Shown one piece after another: positions 34,569-42,928 of a DNA stretch of 64,000 nt (within the stretch, counting starts at the first letter, position 1; each line of letters starts with the position of its first letter). The notes beneath the pieces are model-generated. The model was not told the origin of the DNA. It ran no database searches and worked only from the letters and a program-made list of their open reading frames with translations. The position numbers and the translations under genes are program-made. The DNA comes from Nocardia sp. NBC_00565 (GTDB taxonomy: Bacteria > Actinomycetota > Actinomycetes > Mycobacteriales > Mycobacteriaceae): contig NZ_CP107785.1 of the NCBI RefSeq assembly GCF_036345915.1, forward strand, positions 8,246,001-8,310,000. Reading direction: 5' to 3'.

Positions 34569-35153
34569 ATGAATGTCGAGCCTGATCAACCGCCTGCGCG
34601 CCGCTCGGATGCGACCCGCGCGGCCATCCTGGAAGCCGCCCGCGCCCGCTTCGCCGCCGAAGGGTTCCGCAAGGCGACCATCCGCGCCATCGCCGCCGAC
34701 GCCGCGATCGATCCGTCGATGGTGATGCGCTACTTCGGCAGCAAGGGCGGACTGTTCGCCGCGGCCGTCGATGTGCGCCTGGACCTGCCGGATCTCGCGG
34801 CAGCCGAACCGAATACCCTCGGCGAGTTGTTGATTCGCCGATTCCTGGCGATCTGGGAGGACCAGCCCGATAACAAGGTGCTGGTGATCCTGCTGCGCTC
34901 ATCGATCGCCGATGAGGGTGTCGGCGAACGCTTTCGGCAGATCTTCGCCGAACAGGTGCTCCCCGCGGTGCTGCGCTTCGGTGATCCGGCCGACGCGCAG
35001 CGCCGCGGAGGTTTGATCGTCAGCCAGTTGCTCGGGCTCGCCCTGTGTCGCTACGTGCTCGAGCTGCCGCCGGTGGTCGGCCTGACACGCGACCAGATCA
35101 TCGCGGACATCGCACCGACCTTGCAGCGATACCTGACCTCCGCACCCATTTAG
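34569..35153 (+). CDS. TetR-family regulator
   Basis: 194 residues. RSDATRAAILEAARARFAAEGFRKATIRAIAADAAIDPSMVMRYFGSKGGLFAAAV is the N-terminal HTH domain, followed by the all-helical ligand domain (RRFLAIWEDQPDNKVLVILLRSS, LLGLALCRYVLELPP) of the TetR_C type. There is no ribosome site and operator 2 runs to the ATG, so transcripts are probably leaderless. It is likely an autoregulated repressor of the divergent FAD monooxygenase. Its stop overlaps the convergent SDR gene by 4 bases. Confidence 0.85.
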   Translation: MNVEPDQPPARRSDATRAAILEAARARFAAEGFRKATIRAIAADAAIDPSMVMRYFGSKGGLFAAAVDVRLDLPDLAAAEPNTLGELLIRRFLAIWEDQPDNKVLVILLRSSIADEGVGERFRQIFAEQVLPAVLRFGDPADAQRRGGLIVSQLLGLALCRYVLELPPVVGLTRDQIIADIAPTLQRYLTSAPI

Positions 35154-35917
35154 ACGTGCGCGCCGCCATCGACGTGAATCGTTGTGCCCGTCATGAATTC
35201 GCCGTCATCGGAAGCGACCATCGCGACCACGCCCGCGACCATCTCGGGCGAACCGAGCAGCGGGCCGATGGCCGGAGCCATCTTGCTCAGCAGGCTCGGG
35301 TCGATATCCGGCGGCACGTCCAACAGGCTGTAGGTCATGGCCGTCTCGATACCGCCGGGCGAGACGCAGACCGCACGCAGATTCCGCTTGCTGTACTCCA
35401 ATGCCAGCACTCGGGTGAAGGCTTCCAGCCCGCCCTTGCTCGCCGCGTACGCCGCCCGATACGGCGCGGCATAGGACGCGGCATTCGAGCTGATATTGAC
35501 CACCACACCGCGCCCGGAGTCCAAGAGTGCGGGCAATGCGGTCCTGGTCACCAGGAACGATCCGGTCAGATTGGTGCCGAGGACGCTATTCCACACCTCG
35601 GTGCTGGTCTCGTGGGTGTGCGACATGCGCACGATCCCGGCGGCATTCACCAAAACGTCCAGACCGCCGATCCCGGCGATCGCGGCCGGGATGGTGTGGG
35701 CGACGGCCGGCTCATCCGAAATATCCAGCACCGCAACGGTCAACCGGTCGCCGAGTCCCTGATCCAGCGCGAGTTGCTCGGTCTTGGTGAGGCCATCATC
35801 GGTCCGGCTCACACCGACGACCGTCGCGCCCTCCACGAGCAGCCGCAGGACAATGGCTCGGCCGATACCGGAACCGGCTCCCGTTACCAGCACTCGGCGC
35901 TGCGCGAAACGATTCAT
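35150..35917 (-). CDS. Short-chain dehydrogenase (FabG-like)
   Basis: 255 residues. VTGAGSGIGRAIVLRLLVEGA is the NAD(P) site, NAAGIVRMSHTHETS follows, NISSNAASYAAPYRAAYAASKGG holds the serine and YxxxK, and VSPGGIETAM the C-terminal substrate loop. GEFMTGTTIHVDGGAHV is the standard SDR end. Its ATG overlaps the stop of the acyltransferase-like gene (ATGA), so the two are translated together. Together with an AT-domain protein it might handle an acyl or polyketide-like substrate, which is only inference. Confidence 0.85.
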   Translation of the reverse strand: MNRFAQRRVLVTGAGSGIGRAIVLRLLVEGATVVGVSRTDDGLTKTEQLALDQGLGDRLTVAVLDISDEPAVAHTIPAAIAGIGGLDVLVNAAGIVRMSHTHETSTEVWNSVLGTNLTGSFLVTRTALPALLDSGRGVVVNISSNAASYAAPYRAAYAASKGGLEAFTRVLALEYSKRNLRAVCVSPGGIETAMTYSLLDVPPDIDPSLLSKMAPAIGPLLGSPEMVAGVVAMVASDDGEFMTGTTIHVDGGAHV

Positions 35918-36888
35918 ACGCTCTGCACATCCCGCTCGCCGAGCAGCCGCGCCAATTCCGGCAGCCGGTCGAGATCGGTTGGCTCGGCGACCAATTCGAC
36001 CGGAAAGGGCCGAACCGCGGGTTGCGGCAGGCCCGGCCCGAGGATCAGGCCGCCGCGGACGCCGATGCGATCCATCTCCTGGATCAACGGCTCGTAGCGG
36101 GCGGGCAGCAAATTATTGTGCAGCACGAAATCTCGGATATCGTCGGCGGTGGTCAGGCTGCGCTGTCGCACGGGCGAGCAGACCGGGAATTTCGGATCGC
36201 GAAAGGTCATTCCGTCGACGAAACCGTGCATGAAATCCGCGGCATGCTGCTGTAACGGCGAATGGAACGCACCCTTGTACGCGTCCAGGACGAACATCTG
36301 CCGGGTATCGGACGCCGCCTCGATCTCGGCCAGAATGTCCTGCAGCGCCGTGCGATAACCCGACAGCACGAACGATCGGTGCACGTCATCGATAGGACCG
36401 GTATCCACCGCGAGGTGCACACCGGGGCGGCGTTCGCCGTAGTAATTCGCCGGATCGTCCTCGATCGGCACGTACATCAGTCCCATCCCGTGCGCGGCAA
36501 CACCTTCCGGCGATTCCGGCACGAGTCGCCGATGGTGCAGCATGCCGAACAACTCGTGTCGCTCGACGGCTCCGGCCACACTAGTGCTGATCAGCGCGCC
36601 CAGGCTCAAACCGCCTGCGGCCTCCGGTTCGAAACCGTGCGCGGCCAGGTCCTCGGCCAGCCCCAGCGCGAATGCCGCCTGGCGCAATGCGCCGAGGCTG
36701 TGCCGATCCTCCGGCGCGTTCGCCAGTTCCGCGGCCATTTCCCTGGCGCGCAGGCGGTCCACCGATAATCCGGTGACCGCGGCGGCCTCTGCATAGGCGA
36801 GCGTGATGGATGGACACCGCTCACAGAACTCATCGATGACCTCGGCCGTCAGGCTGACCTGGCCACCGAACAGAAAAGAAACCCTCAT
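35914..36888 (-). CDS. Malonyl-CoA:ACP transacylase-like (FabD-fold) protein
   Basis: 324 residues. The FabD pattern is seen: VSFLFGGQVS near the N-terminus (the usual FxFPGQGxQ is altered), AAGGLSLGALIST at about 90-102 where GHSxGE should be, GLMYVPIEDDPA, and YKGAFHSPLQQ at about 199-209 with the catalytic histidine. The residue before the active serine is Leu, not His, and the arginine and methionine positions are not classical. A stand-alone discrete AT, perhaps for a trans-acting PKS, or a decayed enzyme are both possible. No PKS or acyl carrier protein is found nearby. Confidence 0.72.
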   Translation of the reverse strand: MRVSFLFGGQVSLTAEVIDEFCERCPSITLAYAEAAAVTGLSVDRLRAREMAAELANAPEDRHSLGALRQAAFALGLAEDLAAHGFEPEAAGGLSLGALISTSVAGAVERHELFGMLHHRRLVPESPEGVAAHGMGLMYVPIEDDPANYYGERRPGVHLAVDTGPIDDVHRSFVLSGYRTALQDILAEIEAASDTRQMFVLDAYKGAFHSPLQQHAADFMHGFVDGMTFRDPKFPVCSPVRQRSLTTADDIRDFVLHNNLLPARYEPLIQEMDRIGVRGGLILGPGLPQPAVRPFPVELVAEPTDLDRLPELARLLGERDVQSV

Positions 36889-37080
36889 AGCATTTCCTAC
36901 CCACGCCGGGGCCGCGCAACGGCGACACCCCCAGTGCGTTTATGTGAATCACGTTCGACTGGAACGGAATTGGCGGCGCCGCCATATCGAATACAACAAG
37001 TAGGCCCCGCAATGGGCAAGAGTTTCGCCGGACCAGGCGTTGGCCACCCCATGGTCGGTGGTACCACCGACCAGTAGTAA

Positions 37081-37872
37081 CTACCGGCCGAGTCGGCCGA
37101 GGAATTCCAGCATCAGCTGGTCGATCTCGCACGCGTGCGTCAGATTCGGCATATGCGCCGCGCCCTCGATCTTGTGGAATTCCGCGGGGCCGCCGAGTCC
37201 CTTTGTCAGTGCGTCCATGGCGTCATGATCGAAGGCGGGATCGGAGGCGCCACGCATCAATAATGCGGGGCAGGCGATATCGCCGATCAGATCGGTGATG
37301 TCATCCACATTGACCAGGCAGTCGGCCGCCGCGGCGACACGTTCCCGGTCACCGTTCAACCATTTCGCCAGCCACGGTTGATGATCGGCCCGGTCGCCAC
37401 CGATGATCAAACCCGCGACCATCTTCGCGATCGCCGCCAACGGCGCGGTACCGGTCCAGGCATCGGTGACCTGGCGGTAGCCGATCCGCTGCACCGCGCT
37501 GTAGGACAGCGCCGAGCAGCCGAGCAGGATCAAGCCGTCCACCCGCGGCGGGCACAGCAATGCCATGCGCAGCGCGGTGAATCCGCCCTGTCCGGCACCG
37601 CCGACGACCACCCGATCGATGCTGAGCCGGTCGAGCACAGCCCAGGCGTCGCGGGCCAGATCCCAGAAGCTGAATGTGCTGTCGTCGTGCTCGGTCAGCC
37701 CGTGCCCGCGCGCATCGATCGAGATCACCCGGTATTTCGGCGTCAGCGCGGCAACCTGATTCGCGAACATCTCGTGATCCATGAAGAAGGCGTGCCCCAG
37801 CACCACCGCTGGCCCGGTTCCCCCGCTGTCGACGAAGTGGACTTTCGCGCCAGCCGAGGTTACGAAGGGCAT
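37081..37872 (-). CDS. Alpha/beta-hydrolase-fold protein lacking the nucleophile
   Basis: 263 residues. VVLGHAFFMDHEMF is the oxyanion region, SIDARGHGLTEHDDSTFSF follows, ASDPAFDHDAM carries the acid and GAAHMPNLTHACEID the histidine. The nucleophile elbow reads VVGGAGQGGFTALRMAL: where GxSxG is expected, the central residue is Gly. It is therefore probably not a normal ester hydrolase; it could be a binding protein, a lyase or a decayed enzyme. The start at 37872 has AGGAG 8 nt upstream. It is the last gene of a minus-strand run after a P450, a beta-propeller and a second P450. Confidence 0.83.
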   Translation of the reverse strand: MPFVTSAGAKVHFVDSGGTGPAVVLGHAFFMDHEMFANQVAALTPKYRVISIDARGHGLTEHDDSTFSFWDLARDAWAVLDRLSIDRVVVGGAGQGGFTALRMALLCPPRVDGLILLGCSALSYSAVQRIGYRQVTDAWTGTAPLAAIAKMVAGLIIGGDRADHQPWLAKWLNGDRERVAAAADCLVNVDDITDLIGDIACPALLMRGASDPAFDHDAMDALTKGLGGPAEFHKIEGAAHMPNLTHACEIDQLMLEFLGRLGR

Positions 37873-37942
37873 AACCGTGCTCCTGTCAGACTGCATCCCG
37901 CGAAGGGAGCAGCCTAACAAGAACCGGTTATACCAACGGTTT

Positions 37943-39067
37943 TCACCACCGCACGGGCAACTCCTCGACACCGCCGGTGAAGGTGCTGGTGCGCATCGGC
38001 ACCGCGGCCGGGTCGACGGCCAGCCGCATGGTCGGGAAGCGGGTGACCAACTGGGTGAACACGGTGTGCAGTTCGATGCGCGCCAGCGGTGCGCCGATGC
38101 AGTGGCGCGCGCCGTACCCGAAAGTCACATGGGAGCCGTTTTTGCGGGTCACGTCCACGCGGTCGGGATCGGCGAAGACCGTCGGATCATGGTTGGCCGC
38201 AGTCAGATCCAGCAGGACGAGATCGCCCGCGTGCACCTCGTTGCCGTCGATCCGCATATCGGTGCGCGCGTACCGGGGCATCTGGGTGGCGTCGCCCACT
38301 CGCAGCAGTTCCTCGATCGCGGTCGGCACCAGGTCCGGATCCGCTACCAGTGCTTGCCATTGGGTCAGATTCTCCAGCAGCCGTTTGGCGCCCACCCCGA
38401 TCTGCACCACCGTGGTCTCGTGGCCGCCGAACAACAACCCGAGTCCGAGGGTCGCGATGCCCTGATCGGACAGGTCGTCCCTGGCACACAGATGCGACAG
38501 CACGTCATCGGCGGGATCGATACGTTTGCGCTGCACCAATGCCATGAAGTACTCGAACAACCCGGCGACACCCTGCTGCACCTTCGCGCCGTCCTGCTGC
38601 TCGCCGAGCGCTTCGGTCCAGGCGCGGAACTGATCGCGGTCCGCATAGGGCACACCCAGCAGTTCACAGATGACCAGCAGCGGCAACGGCAGCGCGACCG
38701 CGGTGTGCAGGTCGGCGGGTGAGCCCTGTGTGGCCATCTCGTCGAACAACTGTGTGGTGAGCTCTTCTACCCGCGGCCCGAGATCGCGCATCCGGCGCGG
38801 CGAGAAGAACGGCACCACCAACTCGCGCAGCCGGGCCTGATCGGCGGGTTCGGTCTCGAAATTGCCGAGCGGTCCGCCGAAGAACACCGAATCCGACACC
38901 CGCGCAGCGGTTTCCGGCGTTGGGTGGGCGCGGCCGAGCCGGGGGTCGGCGAAGAGCGTCCGCACCTGCGCGTAGCTGGTGGCCAGCCAGCCTTCGTCGC
39001 CCAGTGCGGTCCGCGTCCGGCGGATGGTACCGGTGACCGGACAACCGTGCGTTGATTCCACGGTCAT
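37943..39067 (-). CDS. Cytochrome P450 (1 of 2 paralogues)
   Basis: 374 residues, bacterial class I P450. ELTTQLFDEMATQGSPADLH and LGVPYADRDQFRAWTEALG precede LGLLFGGHETTVVQIG (I-helix, AGxET variant GGHET), IEELLRV (ExxR) and TFGYGARHCIGAPLARIEL (heme cysteine). It is clearly related to the P450 at 40001-41146: LGRAHPTPETAARVSDSVFF against LGRSHPTPETAARSSESVFF. No redox partner is adjacent. Substrate unknown; the exported beta-propeller and the hydrolase-like gene share the operon. Confidence 0.87.
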   Translation of the reverse strand: MTVESTHGCPVTGTIRRTRTALGDEGWLATSYAQVRTLFADPRLGRAHPTPETAARVSDSVFFGGPLGNFETEPADQARLRELVVPFFSPRRMRDLGPRVEELTTQLFDEMATQGSPADLHTAVALPLPLLVICELLGVPYADRDQFRAWTEALGEQQDGAKVQQGVAGLFEYFMALVQRKRIDPADDVLSHLCARDDLSDQGIATLGLGLLFGGHETTVVQIGVGAKRLLENLTQWQALVADPDLVPTAIEELLRVGDATQMPRYARTDMRIDGNEVHAGDLVLLDLTAANHDPTVFADPDRVDVTRKNGSHVTFGYGARHCIGAPLARIELHTVFTQLVTRFPTMRLAVDPAAVPMRTSTFTGGVEELPVRW

Positions 39068-39107
39068 GGCGCACTCCTTTCTGAGTTCTTTGACGGGACA
39101 ACTGATT

Positions 39108-40007
39108 TCAGTCGGCCGGGTGCACTCGTAGCAGATTGCCGCTCGTAGTTCCGACCAAGAATTCGCGGTCGGGCGTTACAACGATCGAGGTCATCGGTTC
39201 GCCCATCAGGATGGTGCAGGTCGAATGATCTTGCGGGTTGATGCGTACGAGTCGTCCGGAAGTGGTGGCGTCATAGAGCAGGCCGTCCGGGCCGATGACC
39301 AGGTCGTCGGGCAGCGGTGGCGCGCCGGGGCCGGCGGCCAGCTCCGCGACGATGGTCGCGTGTGCCGGGTCGTCGAGCGGGATGCGCAGGATCTGGCCGT
39401 TCGGGCTGAGATACAGCGTGACGTAGAGGACATTGCCGTCGACCAGGATGCCGTCGGCACCGAAATGCCTGGCCTGGTCGGACCATTCGGTGTCGACGCG
39501 ACCATCCGGCTGGATCCGGATGACTCCGGTCGAGGTGTCGGCGACGAAAAGGTTGCCCGCCGCATCGAATGCCGCGCCATTGGCCATCCCGAGACCGGAA
39601 ACGAAGGTCTCGGCCTCCGGGTTCTCGGCGTTGGGGTCGATGCGGACCACACCGCCACCCGTCGCGCCGGGCACCAGATTGGTGAGGAAGTTCCCGTACG
39701 TCACGTAGATCCGTCGGTCCGGACCGAGTTTCACCGCGCCGGGATAGGGGATGGCGACAGTAGCGGTCACCCGACCGGACGGGTCGTAGCGCACGACCTC
39801 GTTGCGCCGCACCCGCGAGACCCAGAGGTCGCCGCGCGCGTCATAGGCCAAGCCCTCCGCCCAGTCTTCATCCCGCACGACGGCAGCGGCGGCAATGGTC
39901 ACCGCAGCCGGTTTACACGAAACCGGATCGGCCACAGCGGAAGTCGGAGCAGCCACACCGACGAGAACGCAAGCGATCGCGATGCCGATCCGAGCCGTGT
40001 TCACCAT
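39108..40007 (-). CDS. Exported beta-propeller (SMP-30/Vgb-like) protein
   Basis: 299 residues. An N-terminal signal peptide (IGIAIACVLVGVAAPTSAVA, cleavage near 26) is followed by a six-bladed-type propeller: EGLAYDARGDLWVSRVRRNEVVRYDPSG, ANGAAFDAAGNLFVADTSTGVIRIQPDG, and LPDDLVIGPDGLLYDATTSGRLVRIN. Such proteins include lactonases, strictosidine synthase-like enzymes and streptogramin lyase-like proteins. It overlaps the upstream P450 stop by 7 bases. Its job is likely extracytoplasmic, acting on or binding a lactone or similar ring, which is inference. Confidence 0.78.
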   Translation of the reverse strand: MVNTARIGIAIACVLVGVAAPTSAVADPVSCKPAAVTIAAAAVVRDEDWAEGLAYDARGDLWVSRVRRNEVVRYDPSGRVTATVAIPYPGAVKLGPDRRIYVTYGNFLTNLVPGATGGGVVRIDPNAENPEAETFVSGLGMANGAAFDAAGNLFVADTSTGVIRIQPDGRVDTEWSDQARHFGADGILVDGNVLYVTLYLSPNGQILRIPLDDPAHATIVAELAAGPGAPPLPDDLVIGPDGLLYDATTSGRLVRINPQDHSTCTILMGEPMTSIVVTPDREFLVGTTSGNLLRVHPAD

Positions 40008-41146
40008 GCGACGGGCAGCGAGGTCAAGCCCTTGGTGACCACGTTCTCGCGCACCGGCAGGGCGTCGGGATCGACCGTCAAATGCAGGGTCGGGAAACGA
40101 GAAATGAGTTGACCGAACGCGACCTGCAATTCGATGCGGGCCAGCGGCGCGCCGGTGCAGTAATGCAGGCCGTAGCCGAACGCCAGATGCGCGCCCTCCG
40201 CGCGAGTTACGTCGAGTTGGCGCGAGTTGGTGAAGATTTCCGGATCATGGTTGGCCGAATCGACATCCAGCAGTACCAGATCGCCCGTCCGGACGGTGAC
40301 GCCATCGATCTCCATATCGGTGCGCACATAGCGGGCGAAGGCAGTGGAGTCGTGCACCCGCAGCAGTTCCTCGATCGCGCCCGGTATCAACTCCGGCTGC
40401 TCCACCAGCTTCTGCCATTGCGCCGGATTCCGCAGCAATTGCACTGTGCACAGGCCGATTTCGACGACCGTGGTTTCGTGCCCGGCCAAGAGCAACCCCA
40501 TGGCCAGCGTCGCGATGGCATCATCGGCCAGGTCCGGCACCTCGCACAGCTTCGCCAGCACGCCCTCGCCCGGCTCACGGCGTCGCCGTTCGACCAGCGA
40601 CTTGCAGTAGAGGAACCATTCGGCCCCGGCCTGTCCCGATTTCGCGCCGTCGCTGGTGTCGAACAGTGCCTCGCTCCAGGCGCGGAACTGCGCGCGATCC
40701 TCGTAGGGCACGCCGAGTAGTTCGCTGATGACCAGCAGCGGCAGCGGTTCCGCGAAGGCCTTGTGCAGGTCGGCGGGCGAGCCCTGCTCGGCCATATCGT
40801 CGAGCAGTTGCGTGGTGAACGCGGCCACCCGTGGCGTCAGTTCGCGCATCCGCTTGGCCGAGAACATCGGATTCAGCAGTCCGCGCATGCGCGCGTTATC
40901 GGCGGGCTCGGTCTCGAAGTTCCCGAACGGCCGACCGAAGAACACCGATTCCGAGGACCGCGCGGCGGTTTCCGGCGTCGGATGCGAACGACCGAGCCGC
41001 ACGTCGGTGAACAACTCCTTCACCTTGCGATAGCCGGTCACCTTCCACGCTTCGTCGCCGGTGGCGGTGCGGACCCGGCTGATCGAGGTGGGCGTGGCGT
41101 CTTTGCCGGTGAAGGGGCAGACGAGTTCCGACGAATCTGCGGTCAT
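40001..41146 (-). CDS. Cytochrome P450 (2 of 2 paralogues)
   Basis: 381 residues. The order is CPFTGKDATPTSISR at the N-terminus, QLLDDMAEQGSPADLHKAF, LGLLLAGHETTVVEIGLCTVQ style I-helix (MGLLLAGHETTV), IEELLRV (ExxR) and AFGYGLHYCTGAPLARIEL (heme cysteine, with Thr after Cys where the paralogue has Ile). The gene has its own 5' gap with the palindromic sites at 41166-41182 that the TetR gene probably uses. It probably arose by tandem duplication with the P450 at 37943-39067, separated now by the propeller gene. Substrate unknown. Confidence 0.87.
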   Translation of the reverse strand: MTADSSELVCPFTGKDATPTSISRVRTATGDEAWKVTGYRKVKELFTDVRLGRSHPTPETAARSSESVFFGRPFGNFETEPADNARMRGLLNPMFSAKRMRELTPRVAAFTTQLLDDMAEQGSPADLHKAFAEPLPLLVISELLGVPYEDRAQFRAWSEALFDTSDGAKSGQAGAEWFLYCKSLVERRRREPGEGVLAKLCEVPDLADDAIATLAMGLLLAGHETTVVEIGLCTVQLLRNPAQWQKLVEQPELIPGAIEELLRVHDSTAFARYVRTDMEIDGVTVRTGDLVLLDVDSANHDPEIFTNSRQLDVTRAEGAHLAFGYGLHYCTGAPLARIELQVAFGQLISRFPTLHLTVDPDALPVRENVVTKGLTSLPVAW

Positions 41147-41165
41147 GGCTCACTCCTCGAGCTAC

Positions 41166-41182
41166 ACAAGAACTTGTACAAG
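41166..41182. promoter_or_regulatory. Operator candidates for the P450-cluster TetR regulator
   Basis: Overlapping inverted repeats ACAAG-AA-CTTGT (41166-41177) and CTTGTACAAG (41173-41182, perfect). A further CTTGAACAAG is at 41215-41224, next to the TetR ribosome site. Repeated half-sites of one protein between divergent genes suggest autoregulation. Confidence 0.6.
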
Positions 41183-41235
41183 ATAGCTTAAACATAAGCG
41201 GTTGTATCATTCCACTTGAACAAGGAGGTGATGTC

Positions 41236-41838
41236 CTGCCGAAGAACCCCACGTCCGCGACGGCACCCGCGCGACGCATGCCGCGCGCCGAGCGCCGCGA
41301 GCAGATCCTGGCCGCCGCCACCCGTGCTGTCGCCCGAAACGGCTTCAGTGCAACGGGTCTCGATGACATCGCCGCCGAAGCCGGTATCACGCACGTGATC
41401 CTGTACCGGCACTTTGCCTCGAAGGCCGACCTGTACCGGGCCGTGCTCGAACGGGCCTACACCCGACTCGGCGATGCGGTCGGGACCGAAAATATCGACG
41501 GCACCAGCATTTCCGCATTGCTGGCCGCGGCTTCTGCGGATCCGGAGGCCTTTCGGCTGCTGTTCCGCCACGCGGTGCGCGAGCCCGAATTTCGCGATGT
41601 CACCGATCTGGTGCGCAGCTACTCCACGCTGCTCGCCCAGCGGTACCTCACTACTGCGATGGCGGACGGGCCGTGGCAGGACTGGGCGGCACAGGTCATC
41701 CCCACCTTCATCCTGGACGCGGTGATCGCCTGGCTAGATGTCGGTCAACCGGACCTCGACGATGCCGCCGCGCGGATCAGCCGTGCGGCGCTCGCGCTGA
41801 TCGAGGTTGCGCAAAGCGGTGCAAGGCAAAAGGATTGA
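41236..41838 (+). CDS. TetR-family regulator of the P450 cluster
   Basis: RAERREQILAAATRAVARNGFSATGLDDIAAEAGITHVILYRHFASKADLYRAVLERAY is a full TetR HTH. The C-terminal domain (LLAQRYLTTAMADGP, VIAWLDVGQPDLDDAAARIS) is all-helical. Two starts are possible. The exact anti-SD complement AAGGAGGTGAT (41222-41232) precedes an in-frame CTG at 41236 with ordinary spacing, giving 200 residues. An ATG at 41278 gives 186 residues but has no ribosome site. The ATG at 41231 is out of frame. It is divergent from the P450 operon, which it probably controls. Confidence 0.82.
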   Translation: MPKNPTSATAPARRMPRAERREQILAAATRAVARNGFSATGLDDIAAEAGITHVILYRHFASKADLYRAVLERAYTRLGDAVGTENIDGTSISALLAAASADPEAFRLLFRHAVREPEFRDVTDLVRSYSTLLAQRYLTTAMADGPWQDWAAQVIPTFILDAVIAWLDVGQPDLDDAAARISRAALALIEVAQSGARQKD

Positions 41839-41860
41839 GGCTGTACACGGGAGGAGGCAT

Positions 41861-42664
41861 ATGGACTATGCGACAACGCGCAGCGATTCGATGAGGGGTG
41901 GCGGCCGGGAGACAGACGGGCTGCGGGTGCCGACGCTTGCCGAATTCGTGCGCGCGCGGCGGCTGCGACCGACCGCGGCGAATCCGACCGGCCTGAGTCG
42001 ACAGCAACTGGCCGAGGCGATCCACTCCAGCGTCGGCTACCTCGCCAAGATCGAACAGGGCGGGGCGTTCAATCCGAGCCCGTCCGTGCTCGATGCGCTC
42101 GCCCAGGTCTTCGGCCTGGACCTGGATGAGCGCGTGCACCTGTATCACCTTGCGCAGCAACGGTTCACCGACCGCGGACCGCAAGAGTCCGGTCCGCCCG
42201 TTCGCAAAACACTCGACGCCTTGACCCCACATCTGGCGGCCGCACTGGACGACGGCTGGCGCGTCATCGAATGCAATGCCCCGTTCGACGAGGCGTTCCC
42301 CGGCCTACACCCCAACGGAAACGTACTGCGCTGGATGTTCACCGATCCACGCGCACGGCTGGTGATCGAGGAATGGGAACAGGAGGCCGATCTGATGGTC
42401 GGCCGCTTCCGCAGCTACACCGCCCGTGCCGGTGCGCAGACCGAAATCCAGCCGCTACTACGAGAACTGGGCACACAGCCCGACTTCCACCGCCTGTGGA
42501 ACACCGGCCGGGTATACATCGGCCGCCGCGACCCAACCATTCGGCTCCGAAATCGTAAGACGGGCAAACCATTCGAAATTCACGTCCAACGATTCCGCAC
42601 TACAGTCCCCGAGCCGACCCGACAACTTTTCGTAGGGTTGCTCGAGGACGACGGGGCCAGGTAA
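41861..42664 (+). CDS. XRE-family regulator with MmyB-like ligand domain and repeat-derived N-terminus
   Basis: 267 residues. The core is LAEFVRARRLRPTAANPTGLSRQQLAEAIHSSVGYLAKIEQGG, an XRE HTH with an extended N-arm, then a MmyB-like domain: LDDGWRVIECNAPFDEAFPG, NVLRWMFTDPRARLVIEEWEQEADLMVGRFR, and a C-terminal TTVPEPTRQLFVGLLEDD. Residues 5-21 are an RSDS repeat (TTRSDSMRGGGRETDGL) that homologous regulators lack. Here a strong ribosome site GGGAGGAGG lies 5-9 bases before the ATG at 41861, so the repeat is translated from a proper start. The gene stands alone; its ligand and targets are unknown. Confidence 0.85.
   Translation: MDYATTRSDSMRGGGRETDGLRVPTLAEFVRARRLRPTAANPTGLSRQQLAEAIHSSVGYLAKIEQGGAFNPSPSVLDALAQVFGLDLDERVHLYHLAQQRFTDRGPQESGPPVRKTLDALTPHLAAALDDGWRVIECNAPFDEAFPGLHPNGNVLRWMFTDPRARLVIEEWEQEADLMVGRFRSYTARAGAQTEIQPLLRELGTQPDFHRLWNTGRVYIGRRDPTIRLRNRKTGKPFEIHVQRFRTTVPEPTRQLFVGLLEDDGAR
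41873..41923 (+). repeat. 51-bp RSDS-type repeat inside the XRE gene
   Basis: One unit with the words CGCAGCGATTCGATGAG and GGTGGCGGCCGGGAGAC, in frame and on the coding strand of the regulator. It shows more change than the units in ipdB and ltp3. Confidence 0.85.
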
Positions 42665-42928
42665 CGGTTCCGATTACTCTGAGCCGGAGGCAGCTGTGTC
42701 GCTATGAGGCGGGTGGGAAGTAAGGCCGAGGTGTCGTTTGCCACCGTTGTGGGACCGGGGTGTTCCGGTCGCGGGCCGTGTGCTGATAGTGACTGGTCGA
42801 TGGGGTGCCGGTAAATTCGGCGCCCGTTTCTCCGTGGTCCGCGAGGGGGTCAGATTCTCGCCAGAGGGGGTTGTGTGAACGGTTGGTCCATCGGTTCTGG
42901 CATTACCGTTGTTGCCGTGTCCTCGGTA
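42665..42928. other. Intergenic stretch without a recognised gene
   Basis: 264 bases after the XRE regulator. No conserved protein, operator or hairpin of note. The following HD-like fragment and the next 168 bases are likewise non-coding as far as I can tell, so this whole 590-base gap appears to be decayed sequence. Confidence 0.45.

Noticed and set aside
41231..41398. ATG at 41231 as TetR start
   Set aside because: It is out of frame with the HTH and gives an Arg/Pro-rich peptide.
33289..41838. A complete polyketide or terpene biosynthetic cluster
   Set aside because: There is only one AT-like protein and P450s, with no ketosynthase, ACP, terpene cyclase or NRPS, and two different TetR control regions.
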